Source: an uncultured Collinsella sp. (GTDB lineage: Bacteria; Actinomycetota; Coriobacteriia; Coriobacteriales; Coriobacteriaceae). From it: a stretch of 64,000 bases of DNA. The stretch spans positions 1-64,000 of the forward strand of contig CALFDL010000227.1 of assembly GCA_937950415.1 (NCBI GenBank). The letters are read 5' to 3'. Positions within the stretch are counted from its first letter, which is position 1; each line of letters opens with the position of its first letter. The notes under the pieces are model-generated. The model ran no database searches. It was not told where the DNA came from and worked only from the letters and a program-made list of their open reading frames with translations. Below, in pieces: positions 1-8,174 of this stretch. The translations under genes and the position numbers were made by a program.

Positions 1-1
1 G

Positions 2-73
2 TGGGTCAACGAGACCGGCGACAGGCAGGTCGAGCGCGAGCTGGCGGCGTACAAGCGGAAAGAGCAATCGTAA
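2..73 (+). CDS. 3' end of an unidentified gene (partial)
   Basis: The frame is open from the window edge and ends in TAA, leaving 23 charged residues (ending in KRKEQS). A strong terminator follows 11 bases later, as expected for the last gene of an operon. Nothing in this short tail identifies the family. Confidence 0.6.
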   Translation, partial: WVNETGDRQVERELAAYKRKEQS

Positions 74-84
74 TAGACAGAAAG

Positions 85-110
85 AAGCCCCGGTAGACAA
101 CCGGGGCTTT
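85..110 (+). terminator. Rho-independent terminator
   Basis: A perfect 9-bp stem (AAGCCCCGG / CCGGGGCTT) with a 7-base loop is followed by TTT. It ends the operon running in from the left edge. Confidence 0.8.
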
Positions 111-387
111 GTCAAAGGATTCCGCTGCGCAGGTTACACCATGTAATGTGAGGGGGGGTATTTGCGATAAACCAAATTCCGCAGCGGTGAAAAAATGTCT
201 GTACAGAATGCCAGACCCATTACAGATCGGAATGAAAAAGAGAAGAAATTTACCGATCTCGCAAACAAACACGATCTGGATAAGAGATATGCAAAGAATT
301 GCCGTAACTCTTTTCTAATTGTGTACTTTTAGGGGTATCGACAGGGTGATTCGCAAGCGCTTGCGAATTTAGAGGAAAGAGAGAGTA
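111..387. other. Non-coding stretch before the first complete gene
   Basis: No convincing gene is present. The stretch holds a G7 run near 152-158 and the 20-bp palindrome at 349-368. An open frame at 109-318 begins with TTG and has no ribosome site. Confidence 0.5.
349..368. repeat. Dispersed palindrome, copy 1 (possible operator)
   Basis: A perfect 20-bp palindrome with core TTCGCAAGCGCTTGCGAA. It lies 19 bases before the gene at 388, where a bound regulator would overlap the promoter or leader. The same palindrome recurs near 6.8, 33.6, 33.96, 40.9 and 45.0 kb. Confidence 0.8.
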
Positions 388-621
388 GTGGCGACGATAA
401 AGGAAAGTGATCTTGACCGACTGCTAAATTTGATGGTCAAGATTAAGATCATTGAACACCGCGGCTCTGATGCGAGCACAGAACGCCGGTGGTTGCGCTA
501 CCAAATCGTTGAAAGCTGTCAGGCGAATTGCTGCACGAGAGACGAGTTGATGAAACAGGTTCGGGATACATATGACATGCGTTACCCGGATGGACTTTTT
601 GTCAGCCGCACAACCCAATAG
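388..621 (+). CDS. Small protein of unknown function
   Basis: A 77-residue protein starting with GTG behind a GAGGAAAGAGAG ribosome site, just after dispersed palindrome copy 1. It is charged and largely helical in character, with a Cys-Cys pair near the middle (NCCT) and no membrane segment or signal peptide. I recognise no family. The purine-rich ribosome site and the nearby operator-like palindrome support a real gene, but it is short and no partner gene sits with it. Confidence 0.5.
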   Translation: MATIKESDLDRLLNLMVKIKIIEHRGSDASTERRWLRYQIVESCQANCCTRDELMKQVRDTYDMRYPDGLFVSRTTQ

Positions 622-638
622 GTACACGAAAACAAGCC

Positions 639-799
639 TTAAAGTTTTTCAGCAAGAGTCGGATCAAGTTTGCTCTTGATACAGGTGATTGACAGATCGT
701 ATTTACCGTTCAGATGCGAAACAACAGGCAGCGACATCAGATGTGGAACTTTCACTCCGCCGATGCATGCGGCCTGTAGTTTCTGAAAACGGTTTCGGA
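639..799 (-). pseudogene. Possible remnant of a gene, 3' part only
   Basis: An open frame with no start codon near its upstream end codes for a natural-looking tail ending KSKLDPTLAEKL before TAA. A stop codon closes the frame upstream. It lies just downstream of the small membrane protein gene on the same strand. It may be the decayed end of a former gene, or non-coding by chance. Confidence 0.3.
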
Positions 800-840
800 T
801 TCAACCATTAGACACCATTCCTTTAATCCTGGTCTTCTGA

Positions 841-1143
841 TTACATCTTGTTTTCGAACGCCTTGATGAACTTTTCGATGTCATCAGGTGAGACAGACGA
901 ATCGACATGAGCGTTCCGCGGCGGTGAGGAGTGCCCGAAGAAAAGCACCTTGAGGCCGTGGAAGACTGCCATGATCCCACGGATGATGAGCATGATGATG
1001 CAGCCGACGAGCCCGAGCACACAGCAGATCAAATCGAAGATCGCACCGACGAAGCCCGGACCGTACCGAACGATGAAGATCAAGATCCTTAAGATCAGAG
1101 TGAGAATCGGCGGACCGAGTATAAAAAGTAAAAGCCATTCCAT
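841..1143 (-). CDS. Small membrane protein
   Basis: A 100-residue protein with two or three hydrophobic stretches filling residues 3-70, then a short soluble tail (PPRNAHVDSS...). The start at 1143 is chosen because TTGGAGG sits 8 bases upstream; a longer frame reading exists but lacks such a site. A promoter with a TATAAT -10 box lies at about 1187-1192. It stands alone between a possible gene remnant and a strong terminator. No family recognised; a role in the envelope or the transfer machinery is only a guess. Confidence 0.65.
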   Translation of the reverse strand: MEWLLLFILGPPILTLILRILIFIVRYGPGFVGAIFDLICCVLGLVGCIIMLIIRGIMAVFHGLKVLFFGHSSPPRNAHVDSSVSPDDIEKFIKAFENKM

Positions 1144-1245
1144 TTGAATTCCTCCAATACAATTAAGTCTAGTTCTATACACTTATATTATAGCACTTTG
1201 GTATTAGAAAAGAAAGTCAACCAGAAATTCAAAGATCATACAGAA

Positions 1246-1290
1246 AGGAATAGGCGGCCTACGCGAAACCGCGCAAGCCGCCTATTCCCT
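1246..1290. terminator. Strong hairpin between genes
   Basis: A 13-bp stem of the type GGAATAGGCGGC / GCCGCCTATTCC encloses a smaller hairpin. It has no clear T run but lies between two genes and is probably a bidirectional terminator. Confidence 0.6.
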
Positions 1291-1362
1291 GTGCTGCAAA
1301 ACGTTCTGGATAGGGAAGGAACGTAGAATAAATTATAGCACTCTTCTACAGGAGAGGTGTGC

Positions 1363-1953
1363 CTAGTCGTCTTGCTCGCTGACCTGATCGTTGCGCAATT
1401 GGTCGCGTTTCATGGTCTCAAGGACGGTCGGAGGCAGACCCATCCAGCCGGCAATGATCTCATCGGGCAGCTCCGGATTGGCATTTTTGATGAATTGGCT
1501 GATCTTGCAGGCACGCTCCGTGATTGACGCGCTGCGTCCGTTACTGAAATACAGCAGCTCTTGGCTGAAGAACTTGACGCCGTTGACGAGCTCGCCGCCC
1601 TGGCGCCATTCGACAAGCTCGCCGTCAAGGGTGATTTTCGCCACGTCCTCGAGTTCCCTCTTGGAAATCAGGCGGATGCGGGTGCTCGCCTTGAGGAGTG
1701 CGTTGTTGAGCGTGGCGTTCTTCTTCTCGTCGAGCGATGTCACGGCATTGTCCTTGTCATGGATCTTCGCATCGTACCAATAGACGTCGACGACAAGGCC
1801 CTCATTCGAGTTCTTGTCTTCAAGCAGGTCGAAGCGGATTGCGAATTCCGTGATCAGGTTCATACCGTCCCTCTTGAAGGGATCGGTCGCCGTGAAGGTG
1901 GCGGTGTCGAATACATCGATCTTGCCGGTCTGATAATAGGTTATAAGTTTCAT
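1363..1953 (-). CDS. Conserved-looking protein of unknown function
   Basis: A 196-residue soluble protein starting MKLITYYQTG behind GAAAGGAAAG. The middle alternates beta-like segments with charged loops (residues 30-120), and the last 40 residues are helical (TMKRDQLRNDQVSEQDD). No signal peptide, membrane segment or known motif is visible. It is the last gene of a reverse run of unknown genes, separated from the preceding 434-residue gene by a terminator and a copy of the dispersed hairpin element. Unlike several proteins of that run it lacks the shared C-terminal box. Confidence 0.65.
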   Translation of the reverse strand: MKLITYYQTGKIDVFDTATFTATDPFKRDGMNLITEFAIRFDLLEDKNSNEGLVVDVYWYDAKIHDKDNAVTSLDEKKNATLNNALLKASTRIRLISKRELEDVAKITLDGELVEWRQGGELVNGVKFFSQELLYFSNGRSASITERACKISQFIKNANPELPDEIIAGWMGLPPTVLETMKRDQLRNDQVSEQDD

Positions 1954-1993
1954 AGGTCACTTTCCTTTCTTTAATTGCGTGAATCGATTATAA

Positions 1994-2037
1994 ATCAGCG
2001 AGCATGACGAGTGGATCATAGGCGTGCTTGCACGCCG
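1994..2037 (-). repeat. Dispersed hairpin element, copy 1
   Basis: Read on the minus strand it is a perfect hairpin (GGCGTGC-AA-GCACGCC), then TATGATC, then a GCTCGCTGAT end, about 40 bases before the start codon of the 1363-1953 gene. It is the most divergent of four copies, but its hairpin pairing is kept by changes on both arms. Confidence 0.7.
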
Positions 2038-2040
2038 CAC

Positions 2041-2079
2041 AAAAAGCGGTCTGCCATCCGAATGGAACGACAGACCGCA
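2041..2079 (-). terminator. Terminator after the 434-residue gene
   Basis: On the minus strand, GCGGTCTG pairs with CAGACCGC and is followed by TTTTT. Confidence 0.75.
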
Positions 2080-2107
2080 TGTCTGATTGCACTAAATCGA
2101 TGACAAC

Positions 2108-3412
2108 CTAATGCTCAAGATTGTCCTTAGCGGGCGCGGCCTGGCTTTGACCGTCCAGCTTTTCGGACGCGCCGCGGGCGGATGCGGCCTTTGCGCCGAG
2201 ACTCTTGCCCTGCTCGCGCTCGGCATCCTTGCGCTCGAAGAAAGCATCGCGGGCGGTCTTGTTCGCCTTGGACGCGGCGAAGGGATTTACGGGAATGGTG
2301 CGTGCTTCCTTAGATTCGTGGTTGTAGAAATTGACCTCGATCTTACCGTCCTTGAGCTGAGTGCTCGGAAGTCCGACATTGATCTGCTCACCGTTAGCTT
2401 TCTGCTCAGCAGCCTTGAAATACTGCTTCTCGGTGAGGAACACGGTCATATGGCCGGAGATGCCGTTCTGATCGCCGAGATCGATGCCGTTTGCGACAGA
2501 ACCCGGCATGAAGCGGCAATCTGCCAGATACATCTGACGGTCGTCCTTCTCGATGACCTTGAGTTTGACCTGGTTGTTGAAGAACTTGAAGTTCGTCCAG
2601 GTCGTCTCTTCCTTGACATTGGTGTTCTTATTCTCGTTGGACATAGTAAGACTCCTTTCATTAGTCATGTCCTTGTTTACATCATCGGGAAACATCAGTT
2701 CATGGATCGGGACTTCAAGCTGGTCCTCGATGTCATGCCAGATGTCTTCCCGAAATGTCCCGATAGGGTAGCCGTAGAATTCCGAATCGATACATTCATT
2801 ATCGTCTATGCAGACATCTCCGAGTTCATCCCAAATCCTTTTTGCGGCGATTTCCTTTGTATCCGGTCCGTTCGCATCCGTGATGACGTAGCAGTTGTTG
2901 AAATTGACGATTTCGCCTTCAGCGAGGTCTTCGGCTGCGCAGGCATACGGGCCGAACCCTTCTCGAAATCCGCCGTTGCACTGGTCGACGAGACGTGAGG
3001 CGTATTCGATATTACCGTGTGCCGCCTGGTAGAAATCGCGCCAGCAAAGTGTTTCATATTCATCATGCGTATATTCGACGCGCAGGTAATCTGGATCGAT
3101 TGCTCCGCTGTGGAGCTGGGATGCATAGCTAATCGCTGTGCGGAGCGAATCGAATTCGACATCGTCATGGAAACAGGCTCCATCGCCGTAACTGTAGACG
3201 ATGAAAGGATGATCCCTATGGCTTGGTTGGCTCTGGATGACCATTGCGACGCCATTGGGAAGTTCAAAGCCGTAATAGTCGGTTGCCGTTTGAGTCGGGT
3301 CCGCCTCACCAATATCGATGACATGCTCGAAATTCATCCACCTGGGTAGATCATGACCGTATTCATCATGCTTGCCATCATAAGCGTTCGATATGGTTGA
3401 GTTTTCGTTCAT
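2108..3412 (-). CDS. Unknown protein, tail-box tagged, with an internal start
   Basis: A 434-residue soluble protein. Residues 1-245 are paralogous to part of the next upstream gene (shared W-x-D-x-F-Y-x-A-A-H-G-N block). Residues 260-385 form a domain (TWTNFKFF...ADCRF...EKQY) that occurs twice in the upstream gene. A perfect GAAAGGAG ribosome site and ATG lie inside the frame at 2644, so a 178-residue product carrying only the second domain can also be made. The C-terminus carries the shared box (SLGAKAASARGASEKL, L405 to L419). ATG follows the upstream stop by two bases, so the two genes are coupled. Function unknown. Confidence 0.75.
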   Translation of the reverse strand: MNENSTISNAYDGKHDEYGHDLPRWMNFEHVIDIGEADPTQTATDYYGFELPNGVAMVIQSQPSHRDHPFIVYSYGDGACFHDDVEFDSLRTAISYASQLHSGAIDPDYLRVEYTHDEYETLCWRDFYQAAHGNIEYASRLVDQCNGGFREGFGPYACAAEDLAEGEIVNFNNCYVITDANGPDTKEIAAKRIWDELGDVCIDDNECIDSEFYGYPIGTFREDIWHDIEDQLEVPIHELMFPDDVNKDMTNERSLTMSNENKNTNVKEETTWTNFKFFNNQVKLKVIEKDDRQMYLADCRFMPGSVANGIDLGDQNGISGHMTVFLTEKQYFKAAEQKANGEQINVGLPSTQLKDGKIEVNFYNHESKEARTIPVNPFAASKANKTARDAFFERKDAEREQGKSLGAKAASARGASEKLDGQSQAAPAKDNLEH

Positions 3413-3414
3413 GT

Positions 3415-5109
3415 TTAGTTCCTGCTTTCGTGTGCTCCTGGAAGTCCATGTTCATATGCTTCCTTCGTTTTGAAACGATAGGATCGGTCTTGATAGGAGG
3501 ATACCCGGTTTCCTTTTCCCTGCCTACACCCGCTGACGGAACGTGCTTTCTGCACCTTCGGCAGGCTTTCTTCGAGTTTCTTTGGAGAATAGTTATGGGT
3601 GGACTGTTCACCTTCGAACTGGACTGGGATTACGCCGCCCTTTATATATTTAAGCTTCATCCCGATATGGATAGGGGAGTCCTGGTTTTGGTCCTTGACG
3701 GCCTTATCGTACTGCCATTTTGCAAGATGCAGGGTAAATGAGCAGTTTCGCCCGGCGACTTCGGACGTCACATCGGCACGATAATCCGTTCTCGCCGTGT
3801 CTGGGTCGATGGATTTTGAAAGGTCGACCAGGTCCGGGAAGAAGCGAAAATTCACCCATTCGTTCCCGTCAAAGGATTGTTCCGTGGCACCGCGATACTC
3901 CTCAGGACTTTTGGGCAGTGGGTTGGTTTTTCGGACATTGATATCGGCGGCAAGGTCTTCAAGTGCGACCATCTCGCCGTCGATTTCGACTCCATCTGGA
4001 TACCTGGCGGTTTTCAAGCCGAGACTGACCGGTTTACCGGCCTTTTTTTGAGCATTGGCGCGTGCGTACTGCCTCTCACTCAGCAGGATTTTAAATTTGC
4101 CACCTGGCTTGATTGAAGATTCCTCTCCGAGAGTGCAATCGGCACGATACCATGGCCTGTCCGTCTTCCTTGAGACACCTGTGAGGAGCCTTACATTGTC
4201 GGGAGGAACTTCAAGGTTCGTCCAAACCGGCTTTCCCGATTGTGTGGGATGGCTTTTGGGCTCTCGAATGGAAGAATCTTCGATCTCGGTGACGGTAGGC
4301 TTTTCATTGGAAACGCCTACGTTTTGTTCTGGTTCGATACGTTCTGGTTCTTCGGGGACATCGATTCTGTTCGGATGGCCATTTTCTACTTTGCCTACGT
4401 TGTCGATCGCCGCACTGATATCTTCCAGGCTCGTACCGAGAGGGAAACCGTGGAAATACCCGGTGATATGCCCATTCCCGTCAGTCGGGACGCTATCGAG
4501 TTCGAAGCGCAAGATTTCCGCGCTGTTCAGACGGTTCTTCTGACCGGCATCTCCGGTCATGATGTACTCGCTGCCGAACTCGGCAATGACTCCGTTGATC
4601 AAGTCTTCCCTTGCGCATCGGCGCGGGTCCATGCCGTCGCGATCACCGGCTTGGCAATCGAAAAGGAGCTTGTTGGCATATTCCAGGTTGCCGTGAGCCG
4701 CATAGAATAGATCGCTCCATCCGGCGAAGCCGCCACCCGGCATGGCTTTAAATCCCGGCTCTTTGTACATGATGAAACTCGAATGCAGCTGGATATCGGA
4801 GATGAAACCGGAACGGACGTCCTCGCAGTAGCGCAGCGCCTCGTCGAGATCATCGAATAGGATATTCGATCTCCATTCCGTCTCATAGTCGCTGAAAAAA
4901 GAATGGATGTTGTCGACCTCGCCGACAACAAGGAGATCTTCACGACGGGCGGACTGCTTGAGAAACATCTCCTTTTTTGTTTTCGGCACGGTGAAGCCGT
5001 ACCAATCTACCAATTGCATTCCCGGTGCTTGGGTTTTCCGTTTGATGGCTTCATGCGGCTCAAGCCATGGATGGGATGCTGCTGTGTCCTGAAGCTTTTC
5101 CTTCCACAT
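3415..5109 (-). CDS. Unknown three-domain protein, paralogue of its neighbour
   Basis: A 564-residue soluble protein starting behind GGAGGGAAT. Residues 1-245 match the N-terminal half of the downstream 434-residue protein (SWRDLFYAAHGNLEYA block). Two copies of the W[TV]N...ADC/ADV...Q-Y domain follow, at about 298-400 and 415-510. The tail (QDRSYRFKTKEAYEHG) only partly resembles the shared C-terminal box. The repeated domain has no motif I can name; its repetition suggests binding to a polymer such as single-stranded DNA, but that is a guess. It sits in the run led by the promoter at 6547. Confidence 0.75.
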   Translation of the reverse strand: MWKEKLQDTAASHPWLEPHEAIKRKTQAPGMQLVDWYGFTVPKTKKEMFLKQSARREDLLVVGEVDNIHSFFSDYETEWRSNILFDDLDEALRYCEDVRSGFISDIQLHSSFIMYKEPGFKAMPGGGFAGWSDLFYAAHGNLEYANKLLFDCQAGDRDGMDPRRCAREDLINGVIAEFGSEYIMTGDAGQKNRLNSAEILRFELDSVPTDGNGHITGYFHGFPLGTSLEDISAAIDNVGKVENGHPNRIDVPEEPERIEPEQNVGVSNEKPTVTEIEDSSIREPKSHPTQSGKPVWTNLEVPPDNVRLLTGVSRKTDRPWYRADCTLGEESSIKPGGKFKILLSERQYARANAQKKAGKPVSLGLKTARYPDGVEIDGEMVALEDLAADINVRKTNPLPKSPEEYRGATEQSFDGNEWVNFRFFPDLVDLSKSIDPDTARTDYRADVTSEVAGRNCSFTLHLAKWQYDKAVKDQNQDSPIHIGMKLKYIKGGVIPVQFEGEQSTHNYSPKKLEESLPKVQKARSVSGCRQGKGNRVSSYQDRSYRFKTKEAYEHGLPGAHESRN

Positions 5110-5140
5110 ATTCCCTCCTTAGTAGAGTAGAAAACAATCC

Positions 5141-5185
5141 ATCAGCGAGCGTTGCGAGCGGATCATAGGTGCCGAAGGCGCCGCA
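5141..5185 (-). repeat. Dispersed hairpin element, copy 2
   Basis: The minus-strand order is GGCGCC-TTC-GGCACC, TATGATC, CGCTCGCAACGCTCGCTGAT. It lies in the leader of the 3415-5109 gene, directly after the stop of the 5187-5534 gene. Confidence 0.75.
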
Positions 5186-5186
5186 T

Positions 5187-5534
5187 TTAACGCTCTTCGT
5201 AAGTCTTCTCGTTATTCGTCTCGCAATCGTCTCGCGCTACGGCACGATTGTCCTTCAACAGCCCGCGCATCTTGGAAAGGGATAGATCGCTCTTCCGATC
5301 GGCCTTGATTGTCTCGACGTATCGCTTTCTCAAAATGAACTCGAGCGTCTTGCCCTGCGGGATACACTCGGTTCCATCGATAAGCCTTTGGGCATTGTTG
5401 ACGACTTCACGGTATGCGTTCTCGTTCAGCATACTCCCGAGCTTCGTCCCGAGTACGGCGGTAGCAATAATGTCCTGTCCGATATATGGGTCGACGATTG
5501 CCTTTGCAAGCCTGAGGTCGCGTTCGCTGATCAT
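5187..5534 (-). CDS. Small unknown protein
   Basis: A 115-residue basic, mostly helical protein. Its ATG overlaps the stop codon of the upstream gene by four bases (ATGA), which points to translational coupling and a shared role. No signal peptide, membrane segment or known motif is seen. Its tail is rich in charged residues but does not fit the shared C-terminal box. It is followed by copy 2 of the dispersed hairpin element. Confidence 0.7.
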   Translation of the reverse strand: MISERDLRLAKAIVDPYIGQDIIATAVLGTKLGSMLNENAYREVVNNAQRLIDGTECIPQGKTLEFILRKRYVETIKADRKSDLSLSKMRGLLKDNRAVARDDCETNNEKTYEER

Positions 5535-6520
5535 TTTGCCTCGATTTGGATCGGCTTCTCGATTCCCCGCTCACGTTGTTCAGATTCAGCGATCTTGCTG
5601 CAGGCAGATTTGGCGGTTTCGGCTTTATCGGAAAGCCTCGTGTGTTCACGGCAGGGCTTCCCACCGTTGGAAACACCTCCGACCGGTTCGTTTTCGATAA
5701 TATCGATGATGTCTGACGAGCTGACGAGTGAATTTGGATCATGGAACAGCTGGTCGAGATCGCCTATGAACTCATTGCTTTCCGGGCGACCTTCAAAGGA
5801 GAACTTTTCCGTCACGGCATGGGCATTGGAAAAATCAAGTTGGTGAAAGGTGAGCAGCTGGTCCACATACTCGCCTTCACGATAGAATCCGGTATGGGCG
5901 AGCATGGCAAGGTGCTCGCGGTTTTCATCGCAGCCAAAGTCGATACCGCTCTTGAAATCGTCCATAAACCACTCGGTGAAATCGGCAAGGTCCTCACCGG
6001 AAGTGGGACCGAGAGGAAAAAGCTCATATTCGGGTTCACCGATTTGTTTCGTGCCGGAGAAATTGACCTTTTGCACGACGAAGGCGGAGTCCTGTCCCTC
6101 GGCAAATTTAGAGATCAAACCGAAGATATGGTCATTCTCTTCGGCATGGCCAAACTGATCCGGTTCGGGGACATCGGCCTTGATCTGATTCAGGTAGATA
6201 AAGTTTTCAATTGAGACATCATCGGCTTTTGGTCGGATTCGTCCCTGCAGATCGTCGATCTTATCCACGAGGCCGGAAAATGCCGAAAGGATATAGTCCG
6301 GCTTGGAATCGGGATTCCATTCATTGATTTCGAGAACGTCAGTCAATCCATATTTTTGTGCAAAAGAGTCCAGTTCATTAAGTTGTTCTTTAGTGAACCC
6401 CCATGAGGCCAGATCTTCAGGATCGTCGATAAAGACCATTCCCGCATAGCTGTCTCGGACGTTCTCCGTAATAGCGTTCAGCATTTCTGGAAATTTCGAT
6501 GGGTCTACTTTCGGAACCAT
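5531..6520 (-). CDS. Unknown tail-box protein led by the shared promoter
   Basis: A 329-residue acidic soluble protein. The start (MVPKVDPSKF) is chosen because GAAAGG lies 9 bases upstream; the longer reading would begin inside the promoter. The conserved promoter at 6547-6564 drives it, as it does three other tagged genes. Its C-terminus carries the box (RLSDKAETAKSACSKI, L296 to I310), 19 residues from the end. No catalytic motif recognised. It heads a run that probably reaches down to 1363 or to the terminator at 2041. Confidence 0.75.
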   Translation of the reverse strand: MVPKVDPSKFPEMLNAITENVRDSYAGMVFIDDPEDLASWGFTKEQLNELDSFAQKYGLTDVLEINEWNPDSKPDYILSAFSGLVDKIDDLQGRIRPKADDVSIENFIYLNQIKADVPEPDQFGHAEENDHIFGLISKFAEGQDSAFVVQKVNFSGTKQIGEPEYELFPLGPTSGEDLADFTEWFMDDFKSGIDFGCDENREHLAMLAHTGFYREGEYVDQLLTFHQLDFSNAHAVTEKFSFEGRPESNEFIGDLDQLFHDPNSLVSSSDIIDIIENEPVGGVSNGGKPCREHTRLSDKAETAKSACSKIAESEQRERGIEKPIQIEAK

Positions 6521-6546
6521 TGCATAAGTCCTTTCTTTGAATACCT

Positions 6547-6564
6547 TTTGTAAGATTCTACCAC
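6547..6564 (-). promoter_or_regulatory. Conserved promoter GTGGTAGAATCTTACAAA, copy 1
   Basis: An 18-base sequence identical to those at 40825 and 56588 and differing by one base from that at 58625. It contains an extended -10 (TGG-TAGAAT) and a conserved start region (CTTACAAA). No good -35 box is present, so it may need an activator or a special sigma factor. Confidence 0.75.
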
Positions 6565-6795
6565 TTCGCATTGAAGAAAATGACCCTGACCATGAGAAGA
6601 GATCGAGTCCAGCGATGGTATATGACGACTACGCGGATATTGGTATATTTGCAAAATGGGTGATGGATGCGCCCGAGATTGGGGAGCGGGCACATCCATC
6701 GGTGGGAAGAAGATGTCCCTGCACGAGAAAGGGGATCAAACTCGTGCTCTTAACCATAATAGCGATTTCTCAGTCCGTTTTCGTGTGGACTTTCC

Positions 6796-6819
6796 AAATT
6801 CGCAAACGTTTGCGAATTT
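6796..6819. repeat. Dispersed palindrome, copy 2
   Basis: A perfect 24-bp palindrome with core TTCGCAAACGTTTGCGAA touching the stop codon of the CoiA-like gene and lying about 230 bases upstream of the next promoter. The surrounding 6565-6818 contains no other convincing feature. Confidence 0.8.
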
Positions 6820-7967
6820 CACTTCCGAAATTTGTCGAAGAGACCTTTTATCCTTCCGAGAATCCCGTGCGGTTTCGTCTGCGTTTCAAAACCGGTATCT
6901 TCGGTCTGCTTTATTTGTCGGCCGGCGGGTGCGCTGTTTTTATAGGAAGGGCATCTGGAACTGAGTGACCTTTTCTTCCTCAGTGCCTCTTCTTGCTTCT
7001 CGACGGTCGCTTCGGAGATCTCCCGGAGTGTGAGGTCGATGTTGTCCCATGAGGTCTCACCTGTCGGTGCGCCTTTCACGGCATAGACCGTGATTGCCGG
7101 AAGCGGTGCCTCCAGCCTTACGAGATCTGTTCCTTTATGGCGGAGCGGTTTATCGGATGGTTCTGCCTCGATATGCCAGCTACGCTTGAGAATCTTTTTA
7201 GCTGCAGGAGAGTAGAGCCATTCGCGACCGGCGAAACGCGTCGCATGGCCGGTTCCTGTAATTCGTTCTGCCAGGCTCTTTCTGGTATCCCCCGCATTTG
7301 CGATATCATCTGTGATGGATATTTCCATGACCGGGAAATCCACGGTGGCATATTTCCGCACATCCTCGATGGCTTTCGGATGGCTGACGCGGAATTCGAT
7401 GGCGACCCAGATCTCTGTATCGGCATGCGACAGCAGTGCGACCGCATCCGGAATGAGACCTTCAGGGCACATCGCGCCGCAATCGCGCTCCGTTTTGACA
7501 TCCTCGATTTTAGTCATGCAACCGGTACCGGGAATGAACGATTTGTATGTTTCGGGACTGAACTTTAGGACGGAAGAGCCGGGAACGGGAAGGACTGTCA
7601 GTTTGCCATACTTCTTGAATTCGAGTTTGTCGGCGTTCCGATAGCGGGACGTATGCGGGACGCTATCGATGAGTGACAGGTTGGGGAGGTAGAAATCATG
7701 GCCGATGAGCCCTTTGAGGACGGCTTTCGCCTCCAGATGGAGAAGGGACTCTGGATTCGACTCGACCGCGCACCGGCTGTTCGCCTCGTGGGCCAAATAG
7801 TGGATGCCTCTCTCCGGGTCGTCCTTCGACCATCGGACTGCCTTGAGCCGTTTCCCGCAATTCGGATCGGGACAGACAAGTCCGCACTTGAACCCATTGC
7901 GGTCGTAGGGGATTTGGTCTGCCCATACGGCATTGCCGTGCTCATCAAGTCCAAAAGGAACCCTCAT
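6819..7967 (-). CDS. CoiA-like nuclease-family protein
   Basis: A 382-residue protein. Near residues 30-95 it has a CPDPNC zinc knuckle and an IHYLAHE...ESLLHLEAK block typical of the competence CoiA family, followed near 170-215 by PDAVALL...WVAIEFRVSHPKAIEDV, which fits a restriction-endonuclease-like core. CoiA proteins process incoming single-stranded DNA in natural transformation; on a conjugative element such a protein could process transferred DNA. The start at 7967 forms an ATGA overlap with the upstream small gene. The tail has a weak version of the shared box (RSLSSRCPSYKNSAPAG), 33 residues from the end. Confidence 0.65.
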   Translation of the reverse strand: MRVPFGLDEHGNAVWADQIPYDRNGFKCGLVCPDPNCGKRLKAVRWSKDDPERGIHYLAHEANSRCAVESNPESLLHLEAKAVLKGLIGHDFYLPNLSLIDSVPHTSRYRNADKLEFKKYGKLTVLPVPGSSVLKFSPETYKSFIPGTGCMTKIEDVKTERDCGAMCPEGLIPDAVALLSHADTEIWVAIEFRVSHPKAIEDVRKYATVDFPVMEISITDDIANAGDTRKSLAERITGTGHATRFAGREWLYSPAAKKILKRSWHIEAEPSDKPLRHKGTDLVRLEAPLPAITVYAVKGAPTGETSWDNIDLTLREISEATVEKQEEALRKKRSLSSRCPSYKNSAPAGRQIKQTEDTGFETQTKPHGILGRIKGLFDKFRK

Positions 7968-8152
7968 TTGTGAACCGTCTTTCTGTCCCATAGCCTGGTG
8001 AGGACAATCGGCTGTGTCCTGTCTTCATTCAATTCAAAAAGATGCGCAGCGCCCCCGAAGCGAGGGCGGCTGCATGCGGTCTTCTTTTTGTGGGCGTCAA
8101 GGAGCCCTTTCCAGGAATTGACTTTTACCCAAACTGTTTTTCCAAACTCCAT
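7964..8152 (-). CDS. Small basic protein coupled to the CoiA-like gene
   Basis: A 62-residue, strongly basic protein (MEFGKTVWVKVNSWKG...). Its TGA overlaps the ATG of the CoiA-like gene by four bases, a common sign of a two-gene unit. A GAGG site lies just upstream of the start. Family unknown; DNA binding would fit its charge but is not shown. Confidence 0.55.
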   Translation of the reverse strand: MEFGKTVWVKVNSWKGLLDAHKKKTACSRPRFGGAAHLFELNEDRTQPIVLTRLWDRKTVHK

Positions 8153-8174
8153 ACCTCGGTGATCCTCTGGGAAT

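Noticed and set aside
109..318. 69-codon forward frame starting with TTG
   Set aside because: No ribosome site, begins within a terminator, and composition is not protein-like.
2111..2998. 295-codon forward open frame
   Set aside because: Antisense to the coupled 434-residue gene, which has paralogy and start signals.
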